NCBI RefSeq assembly: GCF_000719705.1
Contig: NZ_JOHO01000024.1
Location: 1 to 64,000 of the forward strand
Direction of reading: 5' to 3'
Length of the DNA stretch: 64,000 nt
Source: Streptomyces sp. NRRL S-350
GTDB taxonomy: Bacteria; Actinomycetota; Actinomycetes; Streptomycetales; Streptomycetaceae
How positions within the stretch are numbered: the first letter of the stretch is position 1; each line of letters starts with the position of its first letter. A model generated the notes under the pieces. That model made no database searches and was not told the origin of the DNA. It saw only the letters and a program-made list of their open reading frames with translations. A program made the position numbers and the translations under genes. Shown here in pieces: positions 63,491 through 64,000 of this stretch.

Positions 63491-64000
63491 TCATGCCACC
63501 CCGCTTGTCGCCGACCGTGCGCCAGCAGCGCCTCGGAATCGAGTTGCGCAGGATGCGCGAACGCGTGGGCGTGACGCCCAAGAGCCTGGCCGCCACCATC
63601 GGCACCGACCTGCCCAAGATCTCCCAGATGGAGAACGGGAAGTCGGGCATCAGCGCCGACCGGCTGCGGACCTGGGCCCGCACCTGCGGCTGCGAGGACG
63701 GCCCCTACCTGGACGCGCTGCTGACGATGACCCAGGACCGGCGCAAGTACTGGTGGGACAGCTACCGCGGCCGGCTGCCGAACGCCATCATCGACATCGC
63801 TGAGATGGAGCACCACGCGGCATCGCTGTCCATCCTGAACAGCACGTTCATCCCCGGCCTGCTCCAGACCGCGGAGTACGCCACCGCCGTGTTCGAGCGC
63901 CTGCCCCCGCAGTACCGGCAGGAGGCGGACGTCCGGAAGGCATTCCGGATTCACCGCCAGCGGATCTTCACCGAACACCCGAAGCCGTACAGCGCATTCC
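63491..64000 (+). CDS. XRE-family regulator with DUF5753 (C-terminus beyond the window)
   Basis: 170 visible codons. HTH in residues about 8-60 (LGIELRRMRERVGVTPKSLA, KISQMENGKSGISADRL), followed by the DUF5753 opening YWWDSY, FIPGLLQTAEYA. Such proteins in streptomycetes often pair with a small DUF397 partner, which would lie past the right edge. Confidence 0.9.

Overview
High-GC actinobacterial chromosome, almost certainly Streptomyces or a close relative such as Kitasatospora. Codon use is strongly GC-biased. A bldC-type developmental regulator sits in a block with valine dehydrogenase, a DUF3073 gene, purM, purF and purA, an order known from streptomycetes.

Layout. (1) 1-4.8 kb: DEAD-box RNA helicase running off the left edge, a lipoprotein, a fluoride-exporter operon (crcB-DUF190-crcB) and a small metallopeptidase. 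(2) 4.8-6.6 kb: tRNA-Glu, tRNA-Asp and tRNA-Phe, then a tandem duplication containing a 46-bp copy of the 3' end of tRNA-Phe, an intact Uma2-family gene and a decayed second copy. (3) 6.7-46.8 kb: a large, apparently complete natural-product gene cluster. (4) 46.9-64 kb: ECF sigma factor with a membrane partner, an HrpA-type helicase, a second tRNA-Asp, bldC, vdh, DUF3073, purM, purF, a diacylglycerol-kinase-like gene, purA, an acetyltransferase and an XRE/DUF5753 regulator cut by the right edge.

The cluster encodes almost the whole 3-amino-5-hydroxybenzoate (AHBA) pathway: RifL-like oxidoreductase, AHBA synthase (RifK-like), RifN-like ROK kinase, RifG-like aminodehydroquinate synthase, RifJ-like type II dehydratase, RifI-like shikimate dehydrogenase-family enzyme and RifM-like HAD phosphatase(s). 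An aminoDAHP synthase (RifH) is not in the window. There is no modular polyketide synthase, so this is not an ordinary ansamycin cluster. A stand-alone acyl carrier protein, an AMP-ligase, a family 2 glycosyltransferase and a PIG-L deacetylase instead match the early steps of mitomycin/FR900482 assembly (load AHBA on a carrier, add N-acetylglucosamine, deacetylate). A MmcQ/YjbR-like gene and a DHA2 exporter fit that comparison.

Unusual genes are layered on this core: a ketosynthase fused to a second ketosynthase-like half that has lost its cysteine; three alkaline-phosphatase-superfamily proteins, one without the expected metal ligands; a CysD/CysN ATP sulfurylase pair with no sulfotransferase; a B12-binding-type radical SAM enzyme coupled to an MtrA/DUF4346-like protein; an AMP-ligase fused to a methyltransferase-like domain; a second radical SAM/SPASM-like protein; and a dual-OB-like protein. 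Deoxysugar genes (2,3-dehydratase, ketoreductases, glycosyltransferase, TylF-like O-methyltransferase) suggest a methylated 2,6-dideoxysugar. The leftward operon from 35.7 to 19.5 kb has about 15 genes, many with 4-base start/stop overlaps; the leftward operon from 45.3 to 37.6 kb has seven. TTGACT..AGTCAA-like elements recur in the promoter regions at 13.8, 13.9, 16.8, 35.8 and 45.4 kb and suggest one cluster-wide regulator, possibly the XRE/TPR-like protein at 45.5 kb. My best reading is a sugar-decorated, possibly sulfur-bearing, mitosane-like or otherwise non-ansamycin AHBA metabolite. The product itself is inference.
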